A stretch of 64,000 bases of DNA from Tetrahymena thermophila SB210. Taxonomy: Eukaryota; Ciliophora; Oligohymenophorea; Hymenostomatida; Tetrahymenidae. Numbering within the stretch: the first letter of the stretch is position 1; each line of letters starts with the position of its first letter. A program made the position numbers and the translations under genes. The notes beneath the pieces were generated by a model that did no database searches, had not been told where the DNA came from, and saw nothing but the letters and a program-made list of their open reading frames with translations. The DNA lies in the NCBI RefSeq assembly GCF_000189635.1, contig NW_002476217.1:113921-177920 (forward strand), given 5' to 3'. This document shows positions 50,937-62,355 of the stretch, piece after piece.

Positions 50937-52385
50937 CTGTTGAACTTGTTAAGGAAAGTTGTTTGCTCGCTACGCTGCATGCTAAATAAAATAATTATCT
51001 CTCTACTGCATATCAAATTATGTACTTTATACTATTTTTATGTAATTTTTTGATATTTGAAACTTGATTCTTGGCTTCCTGGTTAATAAATAATCAAATA
51101 ACTTTCTTTATAAATTATGTATGAGATTTGTTTCTTTTTGACCAATAATTTATATAAATTAATTCAATAAATATAATTATGCAATTGTAAATTATTTTCA
51201 ATAAACAAAATTAATAGTTAAATTCAAATATTTATTTGCTTTTTTTTGCTTAACAACTTCATATAAAATTTGGTTTTCTTGCTAACTTGATAAATACGCA
51301 AGCTTTATAAGATTGTTATTACTGTAAATAATAATTATTTACATTTATTTGTATTAATCCAAATGAAGGATTAAGTCTTTAAAAAGTATCAAAACAAACC
51401 AAACAAATCTTTTTACAACTAATCTTCGAAATTAAAACTCAACTTAATTCCTTTTTACGAGAAAATAAATAATTAAGTACCTACCATCCATTCATCCAAT
51501 TTTAATATAAAAATTGCAAAAAATAAATAAATTATGAAAATAAATAATTCATTTTTTACCTCATAATTAAATTTATATTCTTATTCATTAATTTTTATTT
51601 AATACCATGATATTTTTTAATAAGATAAATACTTAATTATTTATTTATAGTAATTAATGTAGATTTTTATTAAAATTCTTAATTACTTAAATTATATTCA
51701 GTGCCAGTTCTAAAATTATTATTTTCAAGAAAAAGAAACTAAGATTTTTAAAATAAAGTAATTTTTCAATATTTTATTACATATAAAATATGTAATTAAT
51801 CTACCATACATCTTTCTTATAAAAATCTCTAGAAAGTAGCAAAATATAATATCAGATAATTCTAAAATTAAATACTTATTTCTTTTTATAATATTTGTAG
51901 AGAAAAAAAAGTTTGATTATTAAAAGTCAGAAATCTAGTTTTCAACAATATAAAAAATTTTTTTTAAAAACAATTAATAGTATAAATACTCTTAAAAAAT
52001 AAAATAAAACTATGTAAAATAAATTAAAAGTAATATTGCTTGGCTTTAGATAGATTGATGAAATATTTTAAATTGTAATTTAATTTTTTTTAATGCAAAT
52101 ATTAACAAATACAACTTCTGATATGATTAAAGTTAATAAAACAAAGTTATTTATAGTAAAGCGAAATCAATTCTTTCAAAATAATTAAATTTATTTTTTC
52201 AATAATTTAATCTACTATTTTTTTAAATTTAAAGTTCATAAGCATTAAAATTTATGGTAGAATGTATAAAAAATTTGCTTGTAAATAAAAAGATATTTCT
52301 GAGCATAATTTTAGAAATTTTTATTAAATTTTACAAATAAATATTGTCTATTTTGGTTGATTTTTTAATATAAAATATATATATT
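50937..52385. other. AT-rich intergenic region, divergent promoters
   Basis: About 1.45 kb between the giant minus-strand gene and the plus-strand zinc-finger gene. No coding frame or RNA gene recognised. An open stretch immediately upstream of the chosen ATG (to about 51000) could hide a 5' extension of the giant gene. Confidence 0.5.
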
Positions 52386-53364
52386 ATGAGTTCTACTTTA
52401 ACAAATAATAAAAAAGTGGCTCTGCCTTAATTCGCTGTGTAAATGAATATTCTTTAGTTATAGCTTTGAGCTATTTTACTGAATTAATGTTAAAATATTT
52501 GATAAATATAATTTAGGTAAGTTAGAAATGAAAAATTAGAGAATGTTTTTGAGTGCATCATTTGCAAATAGATTAGCAAAACAATTCCATTATTTTAGCG
52601 TCATTTGACAGAAGAAAGACATTTATAAGTAATTAAATCTCTAAATATTGCATTCATAGTGATTATCTTAAATTTAAAAGGCCTTAGAAAAGATTAAGGA
52701 AGCTGCTTAAAAAAAGAAAGAAACATAACAATTATAGCTTAAAAGAGCTGCATTAGAAGATCAAGAGTAATTTTATTACATGATACTTTCATTTTTACAC
52801 AAAAATATGTTAAAATAGAGAAGTAGCAGAAAAGTTGAGAAAAGAAGAAGAGGAGGAACTAAAAAGAATCGAAGAAATAGAGAGATAAGAGGCTTTAGCA
52901 AGGTATAATTTTTAAAAATGTTGAATTTATTGTAAAATAAATCTTTATTATATAGAATGGAAGAATTCAGAAAATTAAAATAGGAGGTTTAGAAAGAATT
53001 GGAAGAGTCAGAAAAAATAAAATAATAATAATTGATAGAAATATAAAATAAAATTTAAAGTGAAAAATAAAATGATTTAGAAAATGATGATGAAAATTAA
53101 GAAAGTGAAAGTTAATCCTAAAGCCCAAGCAATTAAGACAAAGGAGATGAAGAGTTCAAATAAAATGATAAAAAAGAAAACGAAAATGATGAATAAAATA
53201 TTGATAAAACAAAAATAGATGAGGATGAGGAAGATAATCCATTAAATAAGGAAGAGTTAGAATAATTTAAAAAAGATTTGTAAAATGAAGAAGAAGATGA
53301 AGTTATTTAAAATGCAAGAAGCTTAATCGATAAGATTAAAAATAGAAAAAAACTAAAAAAATGA
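52386..53364 (+). CDS. C2H2 zinc-finger, coiled-coil acidic protein
   Basis: Five exons: 52386-52438, 52517-52628, 52681-52766, 52819-52902 and 52956-53364. They encode 247 residues. A single U1/matrin-like zinc finger is visible: C31-x2-C34-x12-H47-x5-H53 in FECIICKQISKTIPLFQRH. This finger class binds RNA or acts in splicing and ribosome-assembly factors. It is followed by a charged coiled coil (EVAEKLRKEEEEELKRIEEI, about residues 85-150), then a strongly acidic low-complexity stretch, and a basic end (ARSLIDKIKNRKKLKK). The nuclear character is inferred from the finger and the basic tail. I cannot assign a specific orthologue. Exon phases agree throughout. Confidence 0.5.
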
Positions 53365-53916
53365 AACATAAATAAAAGTTTTAAAATAAAAAACAAAATT
53401 ATTTTTTAATATGAAGATTATTTATGTCGAGACTTAAAATTTTATATTAATTTGTTTGAATTTACCTTTAGCTATGATAAAAAAAATAATGCAATATATT
53501 TCATTGTTCTATAAAAGTTTTATGAATTATATGGATTTATAAAAATAAATTGAATGAAATACAACTAAGATATCTTTTTTAATTTTTTTTTTTTTGAAAC
53601 ATTACATTTCTTTTTAAATAAATAATTATTTTAGTTAGAATAATTTATTGCTTATTTTGTTTTTATGAAACAGCACAAAAAAATATTAAAAAAAGTATTT
53701 CAAATAGATGAGCAAGTAAGTTTTCTTAGATTATTACAGTCGTTCATTAAAAGAAACTTAAATCTAAGAATATATTTGTTTAATTAATTATATAAATATT
53801 AGCTTTTTAGTTTTTTAATTACTTATCACACTTTTATATCAGATATTTGTAAAATTTATAAGCTCTTTTCTTATTGAATATATATATATTAGCATAGTTT
53901 ATTGTTAAGATTTCTA
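53365..53916. other. AT-rich intergenic region
   Basis: About 550 bp between two plus-strand genes; contains a 'tttttaattttttttttttga' tract near 53580. No gene recognised. Confidence 0.5.
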
Positions 53917-54708
53917 ATGGGTAATGGTTCTTCTAATAAAAAAAAAGAAAAAAATATAGATTAAACTTTACAGGATTTGCAAAAAAATTAGAGCAGATCA
54001 TAAAAATATGATCCTTTTGCTGATGTAGAAATATAAAGGTTAAGAGAAAAATTCAGATTATTATCTGACAATAAGCCTACATTGACGTTAAATGGATTCA
54101 AGCAACTCCTTGAACTTAAGACGCATTTTTTTAGAGAAAGAATTTTTTAGCTAGTGGAAGCTGAAATGACAAAAAGAAATAAAACTGATATAGATTTTGA
54201 TTATTTCATTAAGGTGCTAACTCCCTTCCATCCTTTAACTTCAATTGATTCAAAATACAAGCTCTTATTTGACATTTATGATATAAACGCAGTAATTTTT
54301 TAAGAGTAAATTAAAATAAATCAAGGAAATGAAATAATATATTTTAGGATAATCTAATTTCTTAAGATGACATTAAAGCCACTATGAAAATTATTTATTC
54401 AATTTAGATATCTAAAGATAAAAAAGGTAAAAAAATAAAAAAATTTTTGTCTGAAGCTTGTTTGGCATATTTTTTTATAAATATCTAAAACAGATAATTA
54501 AAACTAAGAAGAAAATTATAGGAAAAGAAATGCTGAATTGGAAGAAGTTAAGGAAGCATTTATGGCAAACTAAGATTACTTAGATTCATTAGCTAAAGAT
54601 ATAATGAATGATTTTGACAAAGACAGGAGTGGAGAACTTGATTTTGGTGAATTTAAAGAATTAGTTGATAATCTAGATCTGTAATTTAGATTAAATATAA
54701 ATTTTTGA
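53917..54708 (+). CDS. Calcineurin-B-like EF-hand protein, likely N-myristoylated
   Basis: Three exons (53917-54291, 54348-54426, 54494-54708) encode 222 residues. The N-terminus MGNGSSNKKK has Gly2 and Ser6, a good N-myristoylation signal, with adjacent lysines that would strengthen membrane attachment. Two EF-hand loops are clear: DINADNLISQDD (about 122-133) and DKDRSGELDFGE (about 193-204). The latter has all calcium ligands; the former is weaker, with Asp at position 12. Two earlier paired helices look like degenerate EF-hands. The layout is that of calcineurin B, CHP or recoverin-like calcium sensors, which regulate a phosphatase, exchanger or kinase partner. The partner is unknown. Splices restore the first loop exactly (YDINA|DNLIS), which supports the model. 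Confidence 0.5.
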
Positions 54709-55038
54709 AAACAGTTTAATAATATTTTTAATTACAATTTAAACGAAATTTAAATACAAATAAATTAATAAATAATTTAGAAAAATAAATAAATAAAATA
54801 TTTTAATTATTTTAAAATAAATGATTGAATTAGATTGAATAAATTAGTGTTTTATGTTATTTTAATTAATTCTGTGTTCTATATCAAAATTAATGAAAAT
54901 TTAAAGAAGTTTATTGAATTTAAAAGATATTTTTTAGTTAATTAAAGCCAGCCTGTGAACAATTTAAAATTTTTATATTTATTTCATTAGCAAAATAAGA
55001 ACTGTTTATATCTAGCAATAAAATTTCTAGTTAAAGAA
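54709..55038. other. AT-rich intergenic region
   Basis: About 330 bp between two plus-strand genes. Nothing recognised. Confidence 0.5.
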
Positions 55039-56038
55039 ATGAGTTTATCTACTACGCAAAAGATTAACTAGGTTATAAATCCTTAATTTTTAGGATTTTC
55101 TATTGCCTAAGGTAGTGAAGTAACTTATGACGAAGTAAAATATATTAAAATTGTTATATTTTCTTTGTTTGAGCAAATTTTAAAATCTATTTTTCAATCA
55201 AATATATAAATAGGATTTAGCTAAAGAAGTTGATAAGTTGTATGAACTATCTATGAAACTGAAGGGTAATTTAAAATTAATTTTAAGCAAATGCAAAAGA
55301 ATTGAATAAATCATACTTTCAAATAAAAAGATAAGATTGCTAAAGCAGTTCCAGCTTCATCTTAAGTTAAAGAAGAAAGTAATTTGCAATTATTTTTAAA
55401 TAATATTTTGCAAATTTAAATTAAAACGCTTAAAAATAGATAAGTAAAATGAAGAATAAAAACTGATAGAAAATCTCAATGAGGTATTTACAATTTTTGA
55501 TACTTTTAATATAAATTAAATGTCTTACTGTATTAATAGATTGGAAAGAAATTTAGCTTTTAGAGCATAGACAATTTAAAGAAAAACATTCATTTGTTTG
55601 ATCCTAAATTAGAAAGAGTAAAGCATAACCTATAAAACGAAGCTCATTAAAAGAGCTTAGATATTTTCAAAATGAACTTAATGCAAAGTTTATACAATTA
55701 AGGCTCTGAAGATCCATAATAAACTGGAGATTAAAAAGGCAATAACAACAATAACAAATTAAACAATACAGTAACATAGTGCTTGCAAATCCTTGAATCT
55801 CGTAAAATAATTTTTTAAAATTATATATTAAAAGTTTAATAATAAATTAATTAATATATTATAGGTTGGTAGACTGAATTAAAGCTATTATAATAAAAAA
55901 ATTGAAGTAAAATACGTTGATATAAATTCTTAAATTACTATGTAGGCTAGGTTATTTTAATTAGAAAAAATAATGATTGACCTGAACAATAGTAGTTAGT
56001 TATTGTTATAATAATTTACTTATATCATTGAATCTTGA
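55039..56038 (+). CDS. Small multi-exon coiled-coil protein, unknown
   Basis: Six exons: 55039-55134, 55214-55265, 55331-55378, 55440-55483, 55540-55770 and 55865-56038. They give 214 residues. The protein is helical: DLAKEVDKLYELSMKLK, EQKLIENLNEIGKKFSF, then an N/Q-rich loop, then a C-terminal helix (ITMQARLFQLEKIMIDLN). The last intron is uncertain. Using the stronger-looking donor at 55802 keeps TVTQCLQILES but then forces either an early stop 13 codons later or a different acceptor; the donor at 55771 keeps a long good frame, so I chose it. The length and helical pairs recall small subunits of Mediator or nuclear-pore coiled-coil complexes, but I see nothing specific enough to name it. 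Confidence 0.5.
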
Positions 56039-57024
56039 ATCAGCTATATATTTATAATTAACATGTAGCAGTGAATGGTTATCAAACACTTTGCTGGCTT
56101 ACTAATGTTTTATTTAAACACTTTCTTTATAAAAGTCTAAATAAATAAGATAAAAATAAAGATAGATAGTTAGTTAGTTAGTTAATTATTAATTTGCCTA
56201 AACAACAAATAAAATTGTTATATATTAACTTATTCAGGTATCTTACTTAATAAGTGAACTTAATCACCTGTTAAGCCAATTATAATAATATATATATATA
56301 TATATATACATATATAATAATATTTATAAGCAACCATACTATGTATCCCTTTAAATAGCTTTATATAAATATTTTATAATAATCTCATATGAATTAATCA
56401 TTTAAATATTCTCATAATATACTATAAATTAATATATAATATTACTCACTATTAATAATTTGACAATAAAATTTTTTTTTATGAAGTTTTCATTTTATAA
56501 GCCTTAATTTATAGACTAGAAACTTTTAAAAATAAATTAAAATGAAGTAATCAATTTATAAAAAATCATAAAATATTATTTCGAATATCTGAATAATTTA
56601 TTTCAAAAATATTTATTAAAATAAATAATATCAAAAATCATTTACCTCATAATAATCATACCAAATACTATAATTATTTACTGCAATAAGTTTATAATAA
56701 TTTTACTCATAAAGTTCTTTTAATAAGCTATTATATTTATTGATTAGAAGATAGAAAATATTAAGAGAAAAATAAATTATTTTTTGTTGTGTTTTTTTGA
56801 TTTCTTAAATTTTTATGTAAAATATTTTTTAAGATTAAAAAAACATTTATTCGATAAAATAAATAAATAATTAAAATATTGATTTAAATAAGATTATTAG
56901 ATAATTGAATTTAAATAACTTCTAGCAATTTAAATATATAAATCGTGGTATTCAAATATAAAGATTTACGCCTATTAAAAAAATTTGTTTTATGGGTAAA
57001 ACAATTTATTTTTCTTAACTTATT
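56039..57024. other. AT-rich intergenic region with (TA)n microsatellite
   Basis: About 990 bp. An uninterrupted TA dinucleotide run lies at about 56288-56308 and 'gttagttagttagtta' near 56170. No gene recognised. Confidence 0.5.
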
Positions 57025-57377
57025 TCAATTATCAATTGTGCAAGAAGTTTTTTCAACTTCAAGAACTTCATCAAAATAATTGAAATCAGTTAATTATAAT
57101 TATTTATTACTACCAGTTACTAAATATCCAGGTATACAGTCACTGAAAAATTCTTTCTTTAAATTTTAGGTTGAGGTATAATGGTATATTAATAAGATTT
57201 CTCACAAGTATTAACTATGAAAAGACCTTTACTTGTTAATTCCATATTTGCACAAAAGCCTATAAATCTAATTTCATGCCCTCCTTGACTAAGAGAGCTA
57301 CTTCCAATAAAAATATAAGTAGTGAGGGTTAAAAGAATTGCAGCCAAACTGATTGCAGATATGAAAACAAACTTCAT
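57025..57377 (-). CDS. Small secreted cysteine-containing protein
   Basis: Two exons (57216-57377, 57025-57156; 59-nt phase-0 intron) give 97 residues. The first 25 residues (MKFVFISAISLAAILLTLTT...) are a clear signal peptide or signal anchor. The mature part has three cysteines (GFCANMELT, FSDCIPGYLVTGS, EKTSCTIDN). Ciliates have many small secreted or surface proteins of this kind; the function is unknown. The intron is chosen because it links the signal-peptide exon to the cysteine-bearing second exon with standard GT..AG sites. Reading straight through instead, with TAA/TAG as Gln, gives a 141-residue frame ending at 56952 whose second half looks less like protein. Confidence in the signal peptide is high, in the second exon moderate. 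Confidence 0.5.
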
Positions 57378-58092
57378 TTTTTAATATTTTTATTCTTTAA
57401 ATTTGTTTAGATTGCTGTTATTTTGTTTTTTTTATAACATTAATGTATATTTAAAATGGTGATATAAGTACTAATTGATGAAACGAATAATACCTTCAAT
57501 ATAAAAAAGAAACCTTTGAGTAAATTAAAAATTAATTCCAAAATTTTTGTGAATGATTAACTCAATTTACAAAAGAAAATATGCTTGATTACTTATAAAT
57601 TCTTTTACATAAAAAATAGATTTAGTTTAGAAAAAATTTAGAATTTGATAATTTATTATTGATCTCTTAGTAAGTTAAAAGTAAATTGGTAAAAATAATA
57701 GAGATATGGCATTGAAATTCTTTGTATTATTTTTTTATTTTTGGTGAAAACTAAATTGGTTTTTAGGTATTTAAGTAAGTGAACAATAACTTTAAAATGT
57801 AAATAATAAATAAATAATTACATTAATATTAAGTAGAAGATTAAAAGGGATTTTATTTAAGGGAATAAAATATATTATAAAAACAAATTGAGATAAATCT
57901 ACAAAAGAAAAGTAAATTGATTCACTTTTCTTAATTTTAAATGCAAACATTGTTCATTCATTAATTAATCATATTAATTTTAAATTATTTAGTTTATCTA
58001 GAAAATTTTATTATTATTTTTATTTGTTGTGTTGTGTTTTGTTGCTGCATCTTTTCTTGTAAAGCATTTAGTTATCATTCATTTATCTAGTT
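57378..58092. other. AT-rich intergenic region
   Basis: About 715 bp between two minus-strand genes, with a 'gttgtgttgtgttttgttg' patch near 58025. No gene recognised. Confidence 0.5.
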
Positions 58093-58938
58093 TCAGGATA
58101 ATCCTGCTTAAGATAATTTATTTATAAGACTTTATATTTTACTATCTTTTAATTTTACTAGCTAATCCATTTTTTTGATCTTTAGTTCAAGTATCTAAAA
58201 AAATAATTGTAAATTTTAAGTTGTATTTAATTTCATTAATAAAATTACTTCAATAGTTGCCCTCAACTCATTAATAGTTGTATCTCTTTAAAAGAGCATT
58301 TATGATACTTCTTTAGGGTTTAAACTAAAATATTTGTGGTAAATTATTTTTGAAGATATGGTTTTATAGAAAAAATAAAAATTACAATTCTGCGTATTAA
58401 TATGGATTATTGGCATTTCCAAGCTGTAATTTATTACCATTTTACATCATTTATGCGTTTTCTATATATTATTGCTAATCTTTTTTCTTCTTTTGATCGT
58501 CAAGATACTTATCAAGTTTAATCTAACATACCTTTAAAACCCTTTCAACTGCATCAGGGACTGCGTTTATTATACAGTCTATATCATTTTTAGAAATCTA
58601 AAATCCCATTTTCTTTAAAACTCTTTCTAATCATTTGAATAAATTTAAAATTCAATTAAAGTTTCACATTTTAAAATTTAAATGCTTTTTATTATATTTT
58701 AATTAAAAATGTTACAATTTAAGGTATTCCAGTTGTAGAGCTTTTATGTAACAGAGTGTGCTTGAGAATAATTGTGAACTTCAACCAACTTGGGACAATA
58801 ATGGCTTATTACTTCAGCCAACATGCACCCATCTGCGAAATCTCTAGTTATATTTTTTTTTGGACGAGAAAGAGGGATTCCGTCAATCCAATTATAAATT
58901 TAATTCAATTCCTCCTCATTTAATGGAGGGGCATCCAT
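58093..58938 (-). CDS. SPEF1: SPEF1/CLAMP, CH-domain microtubule-bundling ciliary protein
   Basis: Four exons (58716-58938, 58386-58626, 58249-58324, 58093-58194) encode 213 residues, near the family's usual size. SPEF1 (sperm flagellar protein 1, CLAMP) binds and bundles microtubules, notably the ciliary central pair and tips and cortical microtubules. Residues 1-105 are the family's calponin-homology domain: NWIDGIPLSRPKKNITRDF, DGCMLAEVISHYCPKLVEVH, then NWNTLNQRVLKKMGF, as in animals. The arginine/lysine at the start of 'RVLKKMGF' is generated across the first splice. The C-terminal coiled coil is the other family hallmark (LRATIEILELKIKKMDQLVK, then KDSKIQSLINKLSQAGL), split by the last intron. 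Start: ATG just before the CH domain; an open frame upstream lacks another ATG. Confidence 0.5.
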
Positions 58939-60046
58939 CTGGACAGCTTTATTAACCTATTTAGATTCGCTCAAGATCCTTAAACTTAAAAACTATAACT
59001 TGCTTTAGCTGAAATTTTAACTTTTTCTGCAATATTTCTGAGAAATTATTGTTTAAAAGTAATATGAATGAAATATTAAAATAATTACTAATTCAAAATA
59101 ATAAAATCCAGCAATTTATTTATTTATTAATATCATATAAAATTAACATACAGACAGATTCTAATAATTACTTTTTTAAATTATTTAGAAAGTTATAAAT
59201 TAAATATGAATTTAATTATATTAAGTAAATTTAAATATAAAATGAAATCAGCTGCTTATTAACCAAAAAATAATAGAATAAATAATAAATTAAGTTTACA
59301 TAAATTTCATTTAAATCTACCTCTTTAACTTAAAAAATAAAAAATGTGCAAAAAAAAGCATAAATTAATTTTATCAAAAATTTGCTTTTAGTTTGAATAA
59401 TAGACAAGTTAAGTTTTAAAAAACATAAATAAAAAATTGTAAGATATGAAATTAAACAAGGAGTTAAATTATTTATTTTAAAAAATAATTTCATGAAAAA
59501 TATGGAGCTATTTTTAAACATAAATTTTTATCTTAGCTTTAATCCTTAAAAAATGAGCAATTAATTAATTTTCAATTCCAAATGTTTAAAATAAATTCTC
59601 AAAATTACCTAAAAACCAATTTTTATTCTTAATAAATAAATTTTATTTTTTGATTAGTTAATAAAAAAATATCTATACAATAATTTTATCAAATGTACAA
59701 AGATAATTTGATAATCAAAAAATTATTTTTTAAAGGTTAACTAAAAATTTTAAAATAAAGAAAACAGTAATCAACTAGCTGCTTTTTTATAAAGAATACA
59801 AACAGAAAAAGATTTATTTACTTTAAAATAAAGAAAACAGTAATCAACTAGCTGCTTTTTTATAAAGAATACAAACAGAAAAAGATTTATTTACTAACTT
59901 ACTTTTTTACATACAATTTAAAAATTAGTTTTAAATTATTATCAATAATAATTATATTTTTACATTTTCTACTCTCATAAAATATAAAACAGATAATTTT
60001 CTTTTTAAGCTCATATTTTATCTTTTTCAATATAGTTTAAGAATTT
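58939..60046. other. AT-rich intergenic region
   Basis: About 1.1 kb between two minus-strand genes. Apart from the 74-bp tandem duplication listed separately, nothing recognised. Confidence 0.5.
59748..59895. repeat. Perfect 74-bp tandem duplication
   Basis: Two adjacent copies, 59748-59821 and 59822-59895, appear identical over the whole unit, which starts 'tttaaaataaagaaaacag' and ends 'gatttatttac'. The identity implies a very recent duplication, or an assembly artefact. Confidence 0.5.
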
Positions 60047-62355
60047 TCATTGTGAAAGTTTGGCATTTTCTATATTAGAAATCGAAACCATTGATTTTCT
60101 TGTTTGTGTATAGAGCTCTTCTGTTAATGTGTAAGGACTTTTAGGTGTTAATTCTGAGAAAAACTCACCATAGCAAACTTCTCCGTCAAGACCTTTATCA
60201 AACCTACGGAAAAAGTAGTACAATTCTTTAGGAGAAAAGTGAATATCATAATCAAGGAAAAGTGTTCTTATGTCTTCTAATGTAATGAAACCATTGCTGT
60301 CTTAGTCTATAGCACAGAAAGCATCGTATGTATTAAAAAGCCTACGGCGGTTTAGATTTTAACGGATAAACTCCATTTCATATGCATTTTATAATATATA
60401 TTAAAATGTTTCTTTTAGCAAGTGCTTAGTTTAGGAACTAAATCCGTTTCCAGTTGCAGCCCTGTTGTTCAGAATATTTCTATATTCTTAATCAATAGGT
60501 ATAAATGTTTTAACGAATTCAGAGAATTCTAATCTGTTTGAGAAATCTAAATCATACTGCTTAAAAAACAAGTATATCTAATCTTTAGTAGGGTTTAAGC
60601 CAATTTGTTTAAGATTTACATGCAAGTCTTATTAAGTTATATAGCCTTTTCCTTATAAATCAATAAAATAAAAGGAGTCAAGCAAGTTGAAGTCCTTTTG
60701 TGTAGATAATTCTTGCTTGTATTCTTCCAATTTTATATCACTTAATACAATTTCATATAGTTTCTTTACAAAGAATTCTTCTTCATCACCTTTCATTGCT
60801 GAATTACGATATTTTCCTCTATATACTTCATCGTATTCTTCAGCATCGGCTTCAATCGTATTTATGTTCATAATAGAAGACATTCCTGGGCGAACTTAAA
60901 CAGTTGACAAAAATCTTTTAGAATAAGGAGTTTTTAGGGTTCCTCTACAGAGTGGCTTCTTTATGGTAATAGAATTACTATCAGTTTAGTTTTGTTTCAA
61001 ATAAACATCATTTGTTAGTTTTGTTTAAGTCATTACCATAGACTTATTTTCATTAGATTATATTCCAATCTTAGCTGTAGACTATGCACCTGTGGTATTT
61101 TTATTAGAATTAGACTAGTTTTATTCGTCTTAAGAATCAACTTTTTGTCCAAAGTTAACTTATCTTTTACTTGGATCAACTAAAGGATCAGCCTTTTGAA
61201 CAATTTAGTTAATATTTTAATCCATTTTTGTTTGTTTTGCAAAGCTTGCCTTAACTGCGTTCTTCTTTAAATTAAACTCATATGATAAAACCATGTCCAT
61301 AAATTAAGCTTGGTTGATAAACCCATCTGCTAAACTCCCATAAGTTCTAATTAGTACAAGCAAGTCTTTTTCTTAAATCTAATAATTATGCTTCTTAAGA
61401 AATTCTTCAATGCTACATTCATATTAAATAAGAAAAAAATTAAAGTCAGTAACAATTTATTTATTTATTAGATTTAAATTTTTATTTGCTTCATTTCAAT
61501 TAAATATTTAACAAATAAAATTTCAACCATTTTACAAAAAACATATCATATTAAATGTATTAAAAATCTCAATATGTTTAATTTACCTTTCGTAGTCTAG
61601 CTTATCAATATTTGAACTATCAATTGTTTTGAATGCTACTTCTAATTAGAAATCATTACTACCATTTAAGATTTCTTTTTTAGCTTCAATGGCCTTGAAA
61701 TTTTAAACTATCTAATAAAACAGCTTTGAAAGTAAATATTCAGTTTCTGGATCTACTCCTAATATATCTTATTATTTATGGAATGATTAGTTTAGCTATT
61801 AAGTTCCACTATATTGATATTTTGATTTAGCAGTTGACAAAAATGCACTTGCTCCAAGATTACTTTATTTCATTTTTTATGGAGTTGGAGTATTATCATT
61901 CATGTGAAAAAATTATTCATCAATTTGCTAAGTAGCTTGAATTTTTTCTCTTACAAGAATTTCTTTCCTTAGATTTTCATCCTACTAGGGAGCTAAAAAG
62001 TGTAAAAAGCTAATTAAGGATATTAAAATATAATTTTAATTTGCAAATAAAACAAAGATATAATTTACTTATCATAAGTAACAATTGAATCTTTATCAGT
62101 GTCAAGCTAGTCAGTTAAAAATTTAACTTCTCTGGTTGTAGCATAAATGTTATTTTTGCATAAAAAATCAAGCAATTCTTCATTCTTAAAAAATCCTTTA
62201 CGCTTGACATCAATTTGCTAAAAAACTTTAAATAAATCTATATTTGGATTCTTAAAGAGACAAAGACGACAATGCTCAACTTTATTTTCGTTTTCAATAA
62301 GCTACATCAAAAGAGCTGCGAGTCTCTTTTGAGTGCGACTTCCCATCAAAATCAT
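60047..62355 (-). CDS. Multi-EF-hand protein, 691 residues, probably ciliary
   Basis: Three exons (62069-62355, 61587-62009, 60047-61412) with introns of 59 and 174 nt give 691 residues. At least four EF-hand-like units are visible: loop DTDKDSIVTYDN (85-96; Asn replaces Glu at position 12), a unit near 530 (DLDFSNRLEFSE), DQDSNGFITLED near 605 and DKGLDGEVCYGE near 645. Helix pairs between them (SIEEFLKKHNYQIQEKDLL) look like decayed EF-hands. An N/S/T-rich linker lies at about 310-430. Such strings of paired EF-hands are typical of calcium-responsive axonemal or cortical proteins in ciliates, but the specific orthologue is not recognised. Start: the first ATG (MILMGSRTQKR); Met4 is an alternative. 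No signal or membrane segment. Confidence 0.5.
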
